Positions 36,401-42,759 of a stretch of DNA of 64,000 nucleotides are shown piece after piece. Under the pieces are notes generated by a model that did not search any database, was not told the origin of the DNA, and saw nothing but the letters and a program-made list of their open reading frames with translations. Source of the DNA: Megalobrama amblycephala (taxonomy: Eukaryota > Chordata > Actinopteri > Cypriniformes > Xenocyprididae); assembly GCF_018812025.1 (NCBI RefSeq), contig NC_063062.1, positions 2,578,754-2,642,753 of the forward strand. Direction: 5' to 3'. A program made the position numbers and the translations under genes. The first letter of the stretch is position 1; the number at the start of each line of letters is the position of its first letter.

Positions 36401-39400
36401 TTCTGACGTCACAATGCACGAGCGTCTTGAACTTTCTTCTCGAATCGATTGATTTTCTCGGACTGAAAGGTAGGTTGAATTTGGAAATTTGTTTTACTCT
36501 ATATATTAGATAATGCAGCGTTTGAATGTGTGTTTTATAGTTCATTATTGTTGTTTGTAGACATGAATCCTAACAAAATCATAATTAATCGAATTTAAAA
36601 TGAATTCCTCTTTTATATTTGAAATGCTGTGGGCGGGAAGTGCGCGTGGTGCGGGAGAAAACGCCCGAGGCTGTGGGGATTCCTGCGTTATAATATTGAG
36701 TTAAGTTTTTAAATTAATATTTTTCTGTTCTATTATTTGTCTTTGACATGTTAGCTCTGATTTGATGCATATGTTTGCCCAAAATGATGATCCAAATCTC
36801 TAAGTAAAGACATTGTGAGCTAACGTTACATTTGCCTAACTTGGTGTTTTGCTTCACCCAGGGAAAAATGTTAGGATTTTTTTAGGATCATGATCAAGAT
36901 TTTTCTTTAGTAGTAGTAGAAATAGTAGATTATAATAATAGTATTTGCACAACTAATTAATTGACCTGGCAAACAACTATCGACCACTAATAATGCTGTA
37001 AAAATGTTTCTCCCCTTAGGACCTAGAGCTTTTCAATGATGTTTGATGACTGAGGACACTTTACAATACATGGTAAGTAATTTCTATAAAAACTGATATA
37101 GTCGTTAATAGATAATGAATTACTAATGTCCAAACCAGATGTTCATTAACTCACCTTTATGCCATCCCAAATGCATGTGACTTTGTGTTATTTTGTTTTG
37201 CCTGTGTTCCCATGTGTTATTTTTTCAGAAAAAGTATAAATTTGTTTATTTTGTAGTCATTCTAGCAAAAGGCAATGAAACTGGTTTGTTTTTTGTACAC
37301 AACTTTAGGATAACCAGACAGATGATTGTGAGGGTGACCTTGAGCAGCTCTTTGTGGTGGTGTTCATTATTCTGAAGGAGCTGGAGAACTTCATGAACCA
37401 CCTGCTGACATTGGCATTGTGATCGAGGGAGTTAAAGTTTTGAATCAACTCACTTCAGTCACATCAGCTTGTGCCCTGCTTCTGGGTATGATATACATCA
37501 ACCTATAATGGTTTATATTAAATAGTCATAAATTTGAATTCAGCGTGTTTTAACTTAAACCTTTTTTTTTAATCATATTTCCAGTTTCACTTAATTTTGT
37601 AGTACATTGTAACAGTCACATTTCCAAATATTTATGACCCACCTTCTGTCAGTCATACACTACTACCGATAACGTTTAAGAACATTGTGTAGTTCTAACT
37701 TCCCGTTTGTTTTTGTTTTCTTTATATGCCTTACAACAAGTGAAGGCTGAAAAAAAAATAGGCCTCAAAGTTTGTATTTGGAGTTTTCAGCTTTCGGGCA
37801 TTGCTCATGGTGGAAATCCCTCGTCAGAGTATCAATTTAATGAATAAGGACATACTTTTTGCATTAGAAGAGTAGCTTCAATCCTTAAAACTTCAAGTCC
37901 TGGACAGTGAACTGTGGTAGTGTTTCAGTCTTTGTTGGTGAGTTTCCATTTGTATTTACTTACAATTTACAGATTGCATTTATGTTGTCACAGTTTTCCA
38001 GGCTCTTTTTCCAATAACTAATATGCATGTTTAACTTGCACTGACATCTTACAATTTGTCTGTGCTATTGTTCTGTCTCAAGATGAATGCCAATAATGTT
38101 TTTTTTTTGTTTTTTTTTTACTACTTAACCCCTTTCACAGACAAGACTTAAATCTAGTCCCAGACTAAAATGTATGTTTTCAGTTAAAATAGCTCAGACA
38201 TATCTTAAAATATGTCACTGCCATTGTTTTGTCTCAAGATAAACAATTTTCTAAGGCATGTCTATAAAATCTACTTAAATAATTGAACTAAGGTCTGATC
38301 CTGGCTTAGCCTAAGCTTTGTCTGTGAAACCAGGTCTATTTGTTTTAGTCACCATGAAATACCATTTTTACAGCCACTTGTTTTTCCTGAATGTGATGTT
38401 AATTGCTGTTCAAACAGTGTGTGGTTATAAATGAATACATTTGTATGTATACTGAAGGAAGTTGTGAATTTTTCATTAAAACCATATTAACTGCTGCCCT
38501 TACATTGTCTCTGATTGAAATTAGAATCTTGCTGTACATTAAGCAAGATTGATTTGATATTGTTTCCACGTTAATTTAATGTTAAATAGGTGATTTAATT
38601 AAGGTTGAAAAAACATTGATTTTACAACCACGTTGATCTATTTTTCATCATTGAAATAACATTATTTCAGGGTGCAAACCTGATGAAAAATCAACTTAAA
38701 ATTCAAAGTTGATCAACGTTGATTCAATGATAATTTGGTTAATGCATTAACATTGATTCAGTGTTGATTCAAGGTTGGTCTGCTATCTGGGAAGCATTTT
38801 CATTGTCTGACCATTGCCTCTTGTGTATGACTTCTCTGCCTGATTTTGGATTAGGTTTCTTGGATTACTGTTTTGCTCTGTTTGTTGATTGGACTGTTTC
38901 ATTGTTTTTGACCTTGTGCCTGGATTTTGACCATGTTACCTGCCCTACCTTTTGGCTTTATCAACAACACCTCAGGTGAGTCCGTTACAAACGGTAATTC
39001 TTATATTCTTATATGATATTAAATGTTAAGTCATCACTCGCAGAAATACATATATCAAAAATTAAACTTCAACTAGTAAAACATACTTTCTAATATCTGT
39101 AACTCAATTCTTACGAGTAAAAAAAAAGGAATTAGAACATATTAAAATGTAATTTTCTTTAGTGAAAATAGCCTATGTAAATACGCTAAATACCACACTG
39201 GAATGGTGGGGTGGTAGAGATGATGAGGTATGTAGCAGCTTTTCACGTAAGAGAAAAAAGAAAACATCTTGGTTAGTGTTGTAAGCTTCATTCCCTGATG
39301 GAGGGAGTAGAGATATGTCAACTGACAAATGGAGTCTCACTTGGGAGCCCCAACCACCCCAAAGTTAAAAAAAAATGGCCAGTGGAACTGGCGAGTGGAA

Positions 39401-42400
39401 CTCCACCATACATGCTGGTATATAAGATGGGAGCACGCATCCACTCATTTAGGTTTATGCTGAGGAGCCGAGATGAGGGCCCCGGCCATTCAGCAGTTGT
39501 TCAGTGTTGTGGCAGGGGGACCATAACGTCTCCTTTCCCTCCATCAAGGAACAAGGGTTACATCAGTAACCAAGAGATTCCCATTTGTCATTCACTACAA
39601 CGTTGACTAACAAATGGGGTCCCTATGGAAAATTCCACAACCACTGAACTGTGTTATAAGTGATGGTGATGTAGATGCTGGCAATCTGTAGTGTGCCCTT
39701 TTGGCAACTGGAAGCATTGAGTTGTAACCTACCCAGTGCCCCACGTAAGCCCAGAAAGGTAGTCATCCATGCCAGCAGGATGGAAGGGATAAGGCTTACT
39801 ATAGAGATGGTTGTAGCTGCTGTTCCTTTATATTATTTCATGGGAAGAGAGCTTCGGTCCTCAATTCCCTTTTTTCTTTTCAGCCATGACCAGTGTTATT
39901 AACGCTGGGGAAGCGTATCTAGTACAATGGAGAGGGATGCTATGGAGGCAATACACATATGTACTGACCCGTGTGGCAGTCCTACATATGGAAAGACCTC
40001 TGCGGTTGGATTTGGGTAGGATATGGGATCACAACACATGGGTGGATACACAACATATGGGGCATCTATCCAAGTACAGGGGCTGACTGAGCGGGCATGT
40101 ACTCGAGTACTGGGCCTGGCGTCGGATGCTTCCGCTGCGTCCAAGACAATAGATGCTTGGAGGAAACTCATTCCAGGGTTCGCCAAGTGTGGAACTCACC
40201 CAGAGAGCTAAGAAGGTCCCCGTGTCCTCCCCTTAGAGAGAATGGATCTGCAAGCAAGACATCGAGCCAGCCTTCCCGCACATTACCTGTTTGTACCCAA
40301 CACACGGGAAGAAACTGGCTCCATCTCAAAATTGTAGAATCTCACAAAGGTATTAGGTGTTACCCGGCCCGCAGTTCTGCACGGCATGGCTCACCCTGAG
40401 ATTGGTACACCAAGGCGAAGGCATCCACTATCCTGTTGGACACCTGCTGACGTCCAAAGCAGAGAAAGAGCTGCTCGGAGCTTCTGAAGCTCTGTGTGCA
40501 GTCCATGTAAATGTGCAGGGTGCGAACAAAACACAGCAGCGGTAGGGCTGGGTCTGCTTCCTTCAGTGGCAGTGTCTGTAAGTTTAACAAATAGTCCTAG
40601 AACGGAGTTGTGGGAACTTTGGGCACATATCCGGGCTCAAAGCACGATTCACTGACCGAAAATGCCTGCAGGTCCACCACCAGGTTGGTCAGGAGTGCTG
40701 TCTCAACTGACTCAAGTGGCTCAAAGGGAGCTCTCTGCAGACCAGAAAGGACCACAGAGAGATCCCAGGAAGGGATGAGGTATAGCCGAGTCTGACTGTC
40801 CACAAGAGTAAACGGGACGGGCTAGGAAGCGCTAACCTATATGAAAAATGTTTAAGAGCATTTAAAAGGTCTAAAAAATATATTATCCTTATGTTCACAA
40901 GCACTACAATCTCTGAACATATTTTTAAGAATAATTTTTTAAAACTTTTTGTTCATGATAGTTGTTAGTAGTCTCTAATGATAAGAGTTTGTTGTCATAG
41001 GGTTATATTTTTAAAATATTTCAAGGTGCCCCCAACTCTGTTGTTTGTTTTTCTTACTCTGCTCATATATTCATTTGCTACATAATATTCATTTGTTGGT
41101 ATAATGTGTGTGTTGTAGGCCTGTGTTTTATTGGTTGTTGTCTCCCCTCTTCCCACCTTCTACACTCCTAATTTTCCACAGCTTTACACACCCATTTCTT
41201 GAGTCTTTTTCAAATCTGAGATGTGAGCAACCAGTGCAAAAACAGGGGGGTTTCATGACACTTTAAAGAGTATCTGACCGTTTTGATGCGGGTGAAGGAC
41301 AGGGAGGTGGGATGATGAAGGAAAAGCTCTGTGTCCGTGGAATCTTCTCCGCTATTGGACACCTCCACTGAGACAGTTACTAGGTAACCTACAGTGCTCA
41401 CTACAATATCACTGGGACACAGATAAAAGATACAGTGTCATCAAATCATTGTAATATATAATTAATAATTATATATTCATCAATGCTCTGTAAACTTTGC
41501 AGCTATCTTAATGGTCATGGAGATGTACCTGATTGCTAACTAATAAACACTTACAGATCATTATTTAAAGTAAATTTCAAGTTTGTTTTGGATTTGACAA
41601 TGCAGTGATATCTACAGGGGTGAGCTGTTAACTTTTTTTATTCATTGAGCTACTTTTAATCAAACCGATTTGTAGATATGGAACATACAAATATGAGAGG
41701 CATTATTTATCACATTAACCGTGCAACAGGCCAATCATAGCACAATGAAGACATTGCCTCCTCTCATGTTACTTTTTCCTATTCATTTCCAATTACCCAA
41801 ACACCAAACCCATGGCACACATTAGGTGGCTCTATTGTAACTCAATGAGCACATAGGAGGCAAGAGAAATGCTAAGTCCCTCTGAAACTTTAACTGCTGG
41901 TCTCATTATTGGACAGTGTCACAACAGAAAAATTTGTGATGTATACATAGTCTAATTTTGTAATATTTGCTTTGTAATTTTTGTACTGTGGATTATTTTG
42001 TCAATTTTTTTTTTTTTTTTTTTTTTTTTGAAGAGGTACTGCCTCCCTTATTATGAGAAAACACCTGTGTCAAGCATCAAAACCACAAGTTTTCATGCCT
42101 GACTTCACTAGCATATAAAATGCCAGATTTGAGCTTTTTGAATACTGTATTTTTACTTCTACATTTTTTATATAGTTTAAATATACTGCTTACATATAGT
42201 TTACAATACTGGCCATCATATCATATTGGTCTCTTGGAGGCAATTATAACAAAAGGGAAGTGTACACTAACCTCATAAAAGACAGAGACACATTTAAATC
42301 TGATATACAGACATGATCTTCTCCACACACTTTCTCCAGAACCACCTGGAAAACACAAACATATTCACTAATAGGGTTACATTTGTAACATCCCAGTAGA

Positions 42401-42759
42401 ACATTCCCCCTAGTAACCACCAGAGGGTGCTTGGTTCCTGTCACATGCCACCTGCTTCCTATTTAAGGGCCTCTCTTCCTGTCATGTATTGTGAAGTATT
42501 GTTTGCATGAACTCGGACTGTCTGACCTGGCTATCGTCTTTGTTATCTACCCCAATAAAATCTCTGCAAATGGATCACAGTGCTTCCCCAGAGTCTGTTA
42601 CTGTACTATATGTATGTATATCCTACAGACCATCTCTGTGAACTTGGGCCAGCAGTCAGGGCTCAGCACTGGTCTCAGGCCTCCTGTTCCTGGAATAACT
42701 TCAGTTGTTACATTCATCTTGCCAGAGAGCAGGACTTCACGGTAGTCTGAAATACACTC
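15111..42759 (-). CDS. Integrin alpha subunit (leukocyte CD11b/CD11c-like), C-terminal 13 exons
   Basis: Alpha chain of a heterodimeric cell-surface adhesion receptor; CD11-type alphas pair with beta-2 in leukocytes to bind ligands such as complement fragments and ICAMs. Thirteen exons give 1332 nt in one frame with matching phases (129, 74, 133, 102, 80, 87, 61, 102, 69, 108, 99, 111, 177). Order along the protein: GLRPVLSPDCWPKF and LEKVCGEDHVCISDLNVS (calf-1 start), NSGEDSTDTELFLHHP, then calf-2 blocks including NIGKLSVPVNISFVFPVE and GILSFDTERYIQ, a single transmembrane helix, and a tail with GFFKT. Exon borders and block order match, from memory, those of human ITGAM/ITGAX. Upstream headpiece, I-domain and signal-peptide exons are not seen and would lie beyond 64000. 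The exact paralogue (ITGAM, ITGAX, ITGAL or ITGAD type) cannot be decided here. Confidence 0.88.
15307..15350 (+). repeat. (AAAC)n microsatellite
   Basis: About eleven AAAC units; read on the minus strand it is TTTG-rich and lies just before the acceptor of the integrin tail exon. Confidence 0.95.
15585..15690. repeat. Fragment of the 5778-type hAT MITE
   Basis: Shares ATCCTGCAGAGTTTAGCTCC and CCTAATCA blocks with the MITEs at 5778-5970 and 23088-23283, but only one arm is present. Confidence 0.6.
15691..16434. other. Last integrin intron, no further gene seen
   Basis: No coding motifs. Contains a GC-rich short block near 16120-16160 (GGCGGAGCTTAGGTGGAGG) and an A-rich tract at 16366-16380. 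Confidence 0.4.
16435..16545 (-). CDS. Integrin alpha exon 12, transmembrane helix
   Basis: 37 codons, IETELEVPSQALTVLIASLS then VIFGLIAMAIIFVLLYK. Acceptor TTCTACAG, donor AAA|GTCAGT. About 23 hydrophobic residues end in LLYK, exactly as in human alphas (ALYK before the last exon). Confidence 0.92.
16634..16732 (-). CDS. Integrin alpha exon 11
   Basis: 33 codons, VSGLQVRIISWGILSFDTER then YIQYPPDDSHLLS. Acceptor TTTTTCAG, donor TCT|GTAAGA. Matches the human exon with STAEILFNDSVFTLLPG; membrane-proximal end of calf-2. Confidence 0.88.
16770..17085 (+). repeat. L2-type 3' end (or SINE tail)
   Basis: Ends AAAGCGCTATAAACATAAAG GTGACTTGATTTGAC, the same 3' signature as the L2 at 1-3669. No ORF part is attached, so it is a severely 5'-truncated LINE or a SINE sharing the tail. 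Confidence 0.7.
17129..18115. mobile_element. hAT-like non-autonomous element (TAGGGATGCACCGATAC family)
   Basis: Left end TAGGGATGCACCGATACC; right end near 18115 GGTATCAGTCCATCCCTA, an imperfect inverse. Repeated CCGATACCGATAC motifs follow the left end. I see no transposase. The flanking 8-mers match only partly, so the border is approximate. Confidence 0.6.
18105..18175 (+). repeat. Tandem duplication of about 30 bp
   Basis: The unit CATCCCTAGTTAGTACTAAT plus about ten more bases (ending TTGATA) occurs twice in a row, overlapping the right end of the preceding hAT-like element. Confidence 0.8.
18190..18297 (-). CDS. Integrin alpha exon 10
   Basis: 36 codons, QHCGSFTCHLTECSIQLLTD then QPISFRFTANISSGKQ. 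Donor CAG|GTAAAA. The acceptor is TCTCTAG or, three bases on, TAGCAG, a possible NAGNAG tandem site that would include or skip one glutamine. Matches the human VNCSIAVCQRIQCDI exon by cysteine spacing. Confidence 0.85.
18402..18437 (+). repeat. (AAAT)n microsatellite
   Basis: About nine AAAT units just 3' (minus strand) of the donor of integrin exon 9. Confidence 0.9.
18449..18517 (-). CDS. Integrin alpha exon 9
   Basis: 23 codons, NETGTTCEKQVSFKNDKSFS then LAQ. Acceptor GAGTCAG, donor CAG|GTATTT. Weakly conserved in the family; accepted because the size, phase and single cysteine match the human LSSTCHTKERLPSHSDF exon. The donor abuts an (AAAT)n microsatellite. Confidence 0.72.
18678..18699 (+). 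repeat. (TA)n microsatellite
   Basis: About eleven TA units a few bases from the donor of integrin exon 8. Confidence 0.9.
18706..18807 (-). CDS. Integrin alpha exon 8
   Basis: 34 codons, VENIGKLSVPVNISFVFPVE then MTLDFLWSMSLPEI. Acceptor ACTTAG, donor ATA|GTGAGT. Matches the human VSNLGQRSLPISLVFLVPV exon (calf-2). A TA-flanked foldback element (19212-20151) sits in the intron before it. Confidence 0.88.
19212..20151. mobile_element. Foldback element with near-full-length inverted arms, TA-flanked
   Basis: Termini CACTACCATTCAAAAGTTTG and its inverse, with TA at 19210-19211 and 20152-20153. The arms of about 400 bp are highly similar (blocks AAGCCTGCATTTATTTGATT and CTTCAGTGTCACATG in both). 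A second TTCAAAAGTTTGGGGTCAGT lies internally near 19630. No coding sequence. The TA target suggests mobilisation by a Tc1/mariner-type transposase, which is inference. Confidence 0.88.
20258..20318 (-). CDS. Integrin alpha exon 7
   Basis: 61 nt, GGSTRFVRYPDRAQLEHVYT. Acceptor GTTTCAG, donor ACG|GTAAAA. Matches the human VSTKYLNF...HQYQ exon. Its single first base completes the aspartate codon begun in exon 6. Confidence 0.82.
20483..20569 (-). CDS. Integrin alpha exon 6
   Basis: 87 nt, KNENNETTQDNHATTSVAVK then LPVYVVVN, starting with one base and ending with two. Acceptor TTACAG, donor AATGA|GTAAGT. The block matches the human ENN...LELPVKYAVY exon and contains a potential N-glycosylation site (NET). 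Confidence 0.85.
20865..20895 (-). repeat. L2/SINE tail fragment
   Basis: AAGTCACCTTTATTTATATAG is the reverse complement of the L2-type 3' end. Only the last few dozen bases are present. Confidence 0.5.
21083..22620 (-). mobile_element. Second Tc1/mariner family element
   Basis: TA at 21081-21082 and 22621-22622 flanks termini CAAACCCAATCCCAAAAAAG and CTTTTTTGGAATCGGGTTTG. The subterminal motif AAAAAAGTTGGGACA is repeated inside each end. It carries one defective transposase on the minus strand. It is unrelated in sequence to the Tc1 elements at 10559 and 26317. Confidence 0.92.
21433..22193 (-). pseudogene. Tc1-like transposase, frameshifted, catalytic Glu lost
   Basis: The first frame (22193-21711) has the helix-turn-helix part MKLSSSTVHNIIQRFRESG and GRKTILDACDLRALRRH up to VLWSD, the first catalytic Asp. 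The frame then shifts, and the second (21864-21433) continues SKFEVLFGKLGRHVI, PASLMVWGCMSV and LQHDNARPLTA (second Asp). In SPDRSPIVNIWR a valine stands where the family has the third acidic residue. The region after NIWR is absent (deletion near 21450). Three independent defects make it inactive. Confidence 0.88.
23088..23283. mobile_element. hAT-type MITE, third copy of the 5778 family
   Basis: Termini CAGTGGTAGGCAAC and GTTGCCTACCCCTG; flanking 8-mers GCCTAGGT (23080-23087) and GTCTAGGT (23284-23291) agree at 7 of 8. Contains CTGCAGAGTTTAGCTCCAAC and its inverse, and a poly-T tract at the centre. Confidence 0.85.
23384..23979. mobile_element. Complete TTAA-flanked palindromic MITE
   Basis: TTAA at 23384-23387 and 23976-23979. 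The arms of about 230-280 bp are reverse complements, starting AAGGGATAGTTCACCCAAAA and including GGCATCCAAGATGTAGGTGA. The arm also matches 4598-4870. Each arm reads as a short open frame, but these are repeat shadows. Confidence 0.9.
23980..24998. other. Integrin intron, no gene seen
   Basis: AT-rich sequence without coding motifs or clear terminal repeats. The block 24715-24900 is more GC-rich and unexplained. Confidence 0.4.
24999..25078 (-). CDS. Integrin alpha exon 5
   Basis: 80 nt, ATLMMSFTVSAPFAVNEHLV then VNASVT plus two bases. Acceptor CCTAAG, donor AAG|GTCAGA. Equivalent of the human VTFNITFDVDSKASLGNKLL exon. The preceding intron (6.7 kb) is filled by a DIRS element, a Tc1 fragment and a Penelope-like remnant. 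Confidence 0.85.
25340..26040 (+). mobile_element. Penelope-like retroelement remnant
   Basis: 25940-26040 encodes YKMFRQDALDWLSTRDDVVI then KSAEQGGAVCVLSK, which resembles the N-terminal reverse transcriptase block of Penelope-like elements (usual form ALxxLRxNxxIVIKPADKGGA). 25340-25450 holds a region with CCTTCGTCAGGGTG and AGGCACTCACATAGG that recalls Penelope terminal repeats. The core RT and GIY-YIG parts are missing. The right side is cut by an L2 tail at 26041. Confidence 0.5.
26041..26210 (-). repeat. L2-type 3' end in reverse orientation
   Basis: Begins with three TCAAG units, then TCACCTTTATTTATATAGCG, the inverse of the L2 tail. At 26151-26180 it reads GTGTCAATGCAGGCAGATCA, the unoccupied version of the site that holds the foldback element at 59449-63189. 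Confidence 0.75.
26211..26316. other. Unclassified GC-richer piece
   Basis: Between the L2 tail and the Tc1 fragment. Contains GGAAGCGGTCGGGGACGGCG and an (AAC)n run near 26300-26315. It may be an LTR scrap. Confidence 0.3.
26317..27245 (-). mobile_element. Tc1 element truncated at both ends
   Basis: Same family as 10559-12153, in opposite orientation. The outermost CAGTGGGTACGG terminus is missing (it starts inside the inverted repeat at ATCATTTAAGTTCATT), and the transposase 5' end, including the first DNA-binding helix, is missing beyond 27245. Confidence 0.85.
26477..27245 (-). pseudogene. Tc1 transposase fragment with a nonsense codon
   Basis: Homology begins at ALVREVKKNPKITVAELQRC; the 20 residues in front of it in the open frame (to 27306) are flanking sequence. 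It keeps LWSDETKIELFGLNSKRYVW, complete where the copy at 10958 is deleted, then TVPTVKHGGGSIMLWG and FQQDNDPKHTA. After TVLE a TAG replaces the tryptophan codon (near 26680); the remaining C-terminal part (NPIEHLW region) is still recognisable down to about 26477. The extra phenylalanine in CFFLAAGTGR comes from an A-run and keeps the frame. Confidence 0.85.
28313..29362 (-). pseudogene. DIRS tyrosine recombinase, one stop before the catalytic Tyr
   Basis: Integrates the circular DNA copy of the element. It starts MVETSCVGSAREP; the core binding part is STKCLYTSKWAVFVKWCELN; the catalytic domain has SLKTALILALASVQCVGDLQ (first Arg region degraded to VGDLQ) and the second-Arg motif GVRAHSTRAIASSWA. 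TAA at 28448-28450 interrupts after KGVTI. The frame then goes on DICMAAGWSSQNTFARFYNL, containing the nucleophilic Tyr, to ILPAVPAH and TAG at 28313-28315. A single base change could account for the stop. Confidence 0.85.
29363..30441 (-). pseudogene. DIRS reverse transcriptase, frameshifted; RNase H mostly deleted
   Basis: Copies DIRS RNA. Motifs are spread over overlapping frames: KREREWVLQPLFW and VLPFGLALAPRTFSKCVDAA, then the catalytic block LLNYLDDWLVLAHSEDV (near 30010-30060) and ISYLGVELDSVAMRARL. The palm segment before VLPFG is frameshifted (near 30200-30330). After VVTRRKVV the sequence jumps to a piece with LHKIREERASVLLIA, so nearly the whole RNase H domain is missing. The last frame (to 29363) is out of register with the family. 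Confidence 0.8.
30431..31315 (-). pseudogene. DIRS gag-like ORF1, frameshifted
   Basis: Structural protein of the element. The likely start is MVSFGAARDDDPDEAMSLTA near 31300. The first frame includes LGLEWDSPDEPAKSKLDSWF and APFFPDLHEEVARTW and ends near 30896. The second frame (30832-30431) holds ADRKALLNAPLSPSGLFGDA and VEAIAERFSEVQKRSRAMSH. The same blocks, in more degraded form, identify the DIRS pieces at 59046-59177 and 63712-64000. Confidence 0.8.
31358..31480. repeat. GATCTCGAGATAACA-type short repeats
   Basis: Several diverged copies of a roughly 20-bp unit (GTCAAGATCACGAGAAAATA, AAGTCGAGATCATGACAAAA, AAGTCATGATCATGAGAAAA), partly palindromic around CTCGAGATC. It adjoins the DIRS right end. 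Confidence 0.6.
31741..31842 (-). CDS. Integrin alpha exon 4
   Basis: 34 codons, SGGQVWCESNHTEHSSITRT then ACKLGATVFRQRAK. Acceptor CATGTAG, donor AAG|GTTAGT. It matches the human SWRLACES...CSINHPIF exon by its two cysteines and position. It is separated from exon 3 by 9.4 kb holding a DIRS remnant and a split repeat array. Confidence 0.8.
31843..33003. other. Integrin intron, no gene seen
   Basis: No coding motif is convincing. The block 32180-32800 (starting near CCCTCTGCAGTCTGAGGTG) looks like an old repeat but its ends are not clear. An (AAC)n run lies at 32959-32987. Confidence 0.4.
33004..33130. repeat. One end of a common fish DNA-element repeat
   Basis: TGGCCCACAAAACCAGTCAT followed by AAGTTGCACAGGTATATTTG is, from memory, the end of a widespread cyprinid repeat. 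The opposite end is not seen, so this copy is truncated. Confidence 0.5.
33131..34489. other. AT-rich intron sequence, no gene seen
   Basis: No coding motifs. Contains a TGCATGCAAATYT-like motif repeated near 34150-34195. Confidence 0.4.
34690..35419. mobile_element. Insertion with a TAGGGATGC end (hAT-like)
   Basis: The right end near 35419, in reverse complement, reads TAGGGATGCTCCAATCTGAT, like the left end of the element at 17129. The left end is not resolved. No coding sequence. Confidence 0.4.
36404..36411 (+). promoter_or_regulatory. CRE-like site TGACGTCA
   Basis: A perfect CRE palindrome, about 60 bases upstream of a splice donor GAAAG|GTAGGT at 36470, in a locally CpG-rich stretch (36380-36440). 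It could be the promoter of the small gene inside the TIR element; inference only. Confidence 0.4.
37020..37502 (+). pseudogene. Gene remnant in the TIR element, expanded fish family of unknown function
   Basis: Exon-like blocks 37020-37072 (acceptor CCCTTAG, donor ATG|GTAAGT) and from 37309 (acceptor CTTTAG). In one frame the latter reads DNQTDDCEGDLEQLFVVVFI then ILKELENF; after a frame change it reads EPPADIGIVIEGVKVLNQLT then SVTSACALLLGMIYINL and a stop. From memory this resembles the C-terminal domain of a large, poorly annotated cyprinid protein family. I cannot name a function, and the frame change suggests decay. Confidence 0.45.
39262..40830 (-). mobile_element. DIRS remnant: terminal region plus recombinase pieces
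   Basis: 39270-39640 resembles a DIRS terminal repeat (CCCTGATGGAGGGAGTAGAG, CACTTGGGAGCCCC) with an inverted partner CCCTCCATCAAGGAACAAGG near 39537. 40350-40800 on the minus strand is a decayed tyrosine recombinase. No gag or RT remains. It lies in the intron between integrin exons 3 and 4. Confidence 0.7.
40350..40803 (-). pseudogene. DIRS tyrosine recombinase fragment, second family
   Basis: Pieces in shifting frames match the recombinase at 28313-29362: SWDLSVVLSGLQRAPFEPLE (compare SWDLALVLEALTRPPFEPL), NLVVDLQAFSVSESCFEPGY, VPKVPTTPF and SSEQLFLCFGRQQ. The catalytic HxxR and Tyr parts are not present. Confidence 0.75.
41279..41411 (-). CDS. Integrin alpha exon 3
   Basis: 133 nt, DIVVSTVGYLVTVSVEV then SNSGEDSTDTELFLHHP and SLSFTRIKT. 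Acceptor TGTCCCAG, donor ACG|GTCAGA. The phase (one base, then codons) completes the AG left by exon 2 to a serine codon. The N-x-GEDS block is highly characteristic of the calf-1 domain. Confidence 0.9.
42002..42029 (+). repeat. Poly-T tract
   Basis: About 27 T in a row between integrin exons 2 and 3; possibly the A-tail of a minus-strand retrocopy, but no body is recognised. Confidence 0.85.
42272..42345 (-). CDS. Integrin alpha exon 2
   Basis: 74 nt, VVLEKVCGEDHVCISDLN then VSLSFM plus two bases. Acceptor TTTTCCAG, donor ATGAG|GTTAGT. The two cysteines match the conserved LEKNCGNDNIC disulfide block of integrin alphas. Confidence 0.88.
42631..42759 (-). CDS. Integrin alpha exon 1 of 13 in window
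   Basis: 43 codons from ECISDYREVLLSGKMNVTTE to GLRPVLSPDCWPKFTEM. Acceptor ...CTACAG and donor ATG|GTCTGT. It corresponds to the start of the calf-1 domain (human block NLRPVLAEDAQ). Upstream exons should lie at higher coordinates, behind at least 21 kb of nested repeats. Confidence 0.85.

Larger units (their letters stand above)
35934..38791 (+). mobile_element. TIR-bounded element CCCAGATAGCA with a spliced gene remnant
   Basis: Begins CCCAGATAGCA at 35934 and ends TGCTATCTGGG at 38791. Both subterminal regions (35945-36120 and 38560-38785) are dense in variants of TTGAATCAACGTTGA. No target duplication is evident. Between them lie a CpG-rich start with a CRE-like site and a few small exons (36404-37502). 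Confidence 0.6.
34490..39160. repeat. Interrupted array of GATATC / ACTAGT short repeats
   Basis: Diverged units of about 34 bp with the pattern TTGATATCAAGAATTA then ATTTTTACTAGTTAAAAT fill 34498-34685, 35420-35835 and, more decayed, 39000-39160. The units are partly palindromic around GATATC and ACTAGT. The three blocks are separated by 34690-35419 and 35934-38791, which look like later insertions. Confidence 0.65.

Noticed and set aside
36380..36520. CpG-rich CRE-containing start as promoter of a host gene
   Set aside because: It lies between inverted CCCAGATAGCA ends and leads into a decayed, apparently element-borne gene, so a host promoter is less likely.
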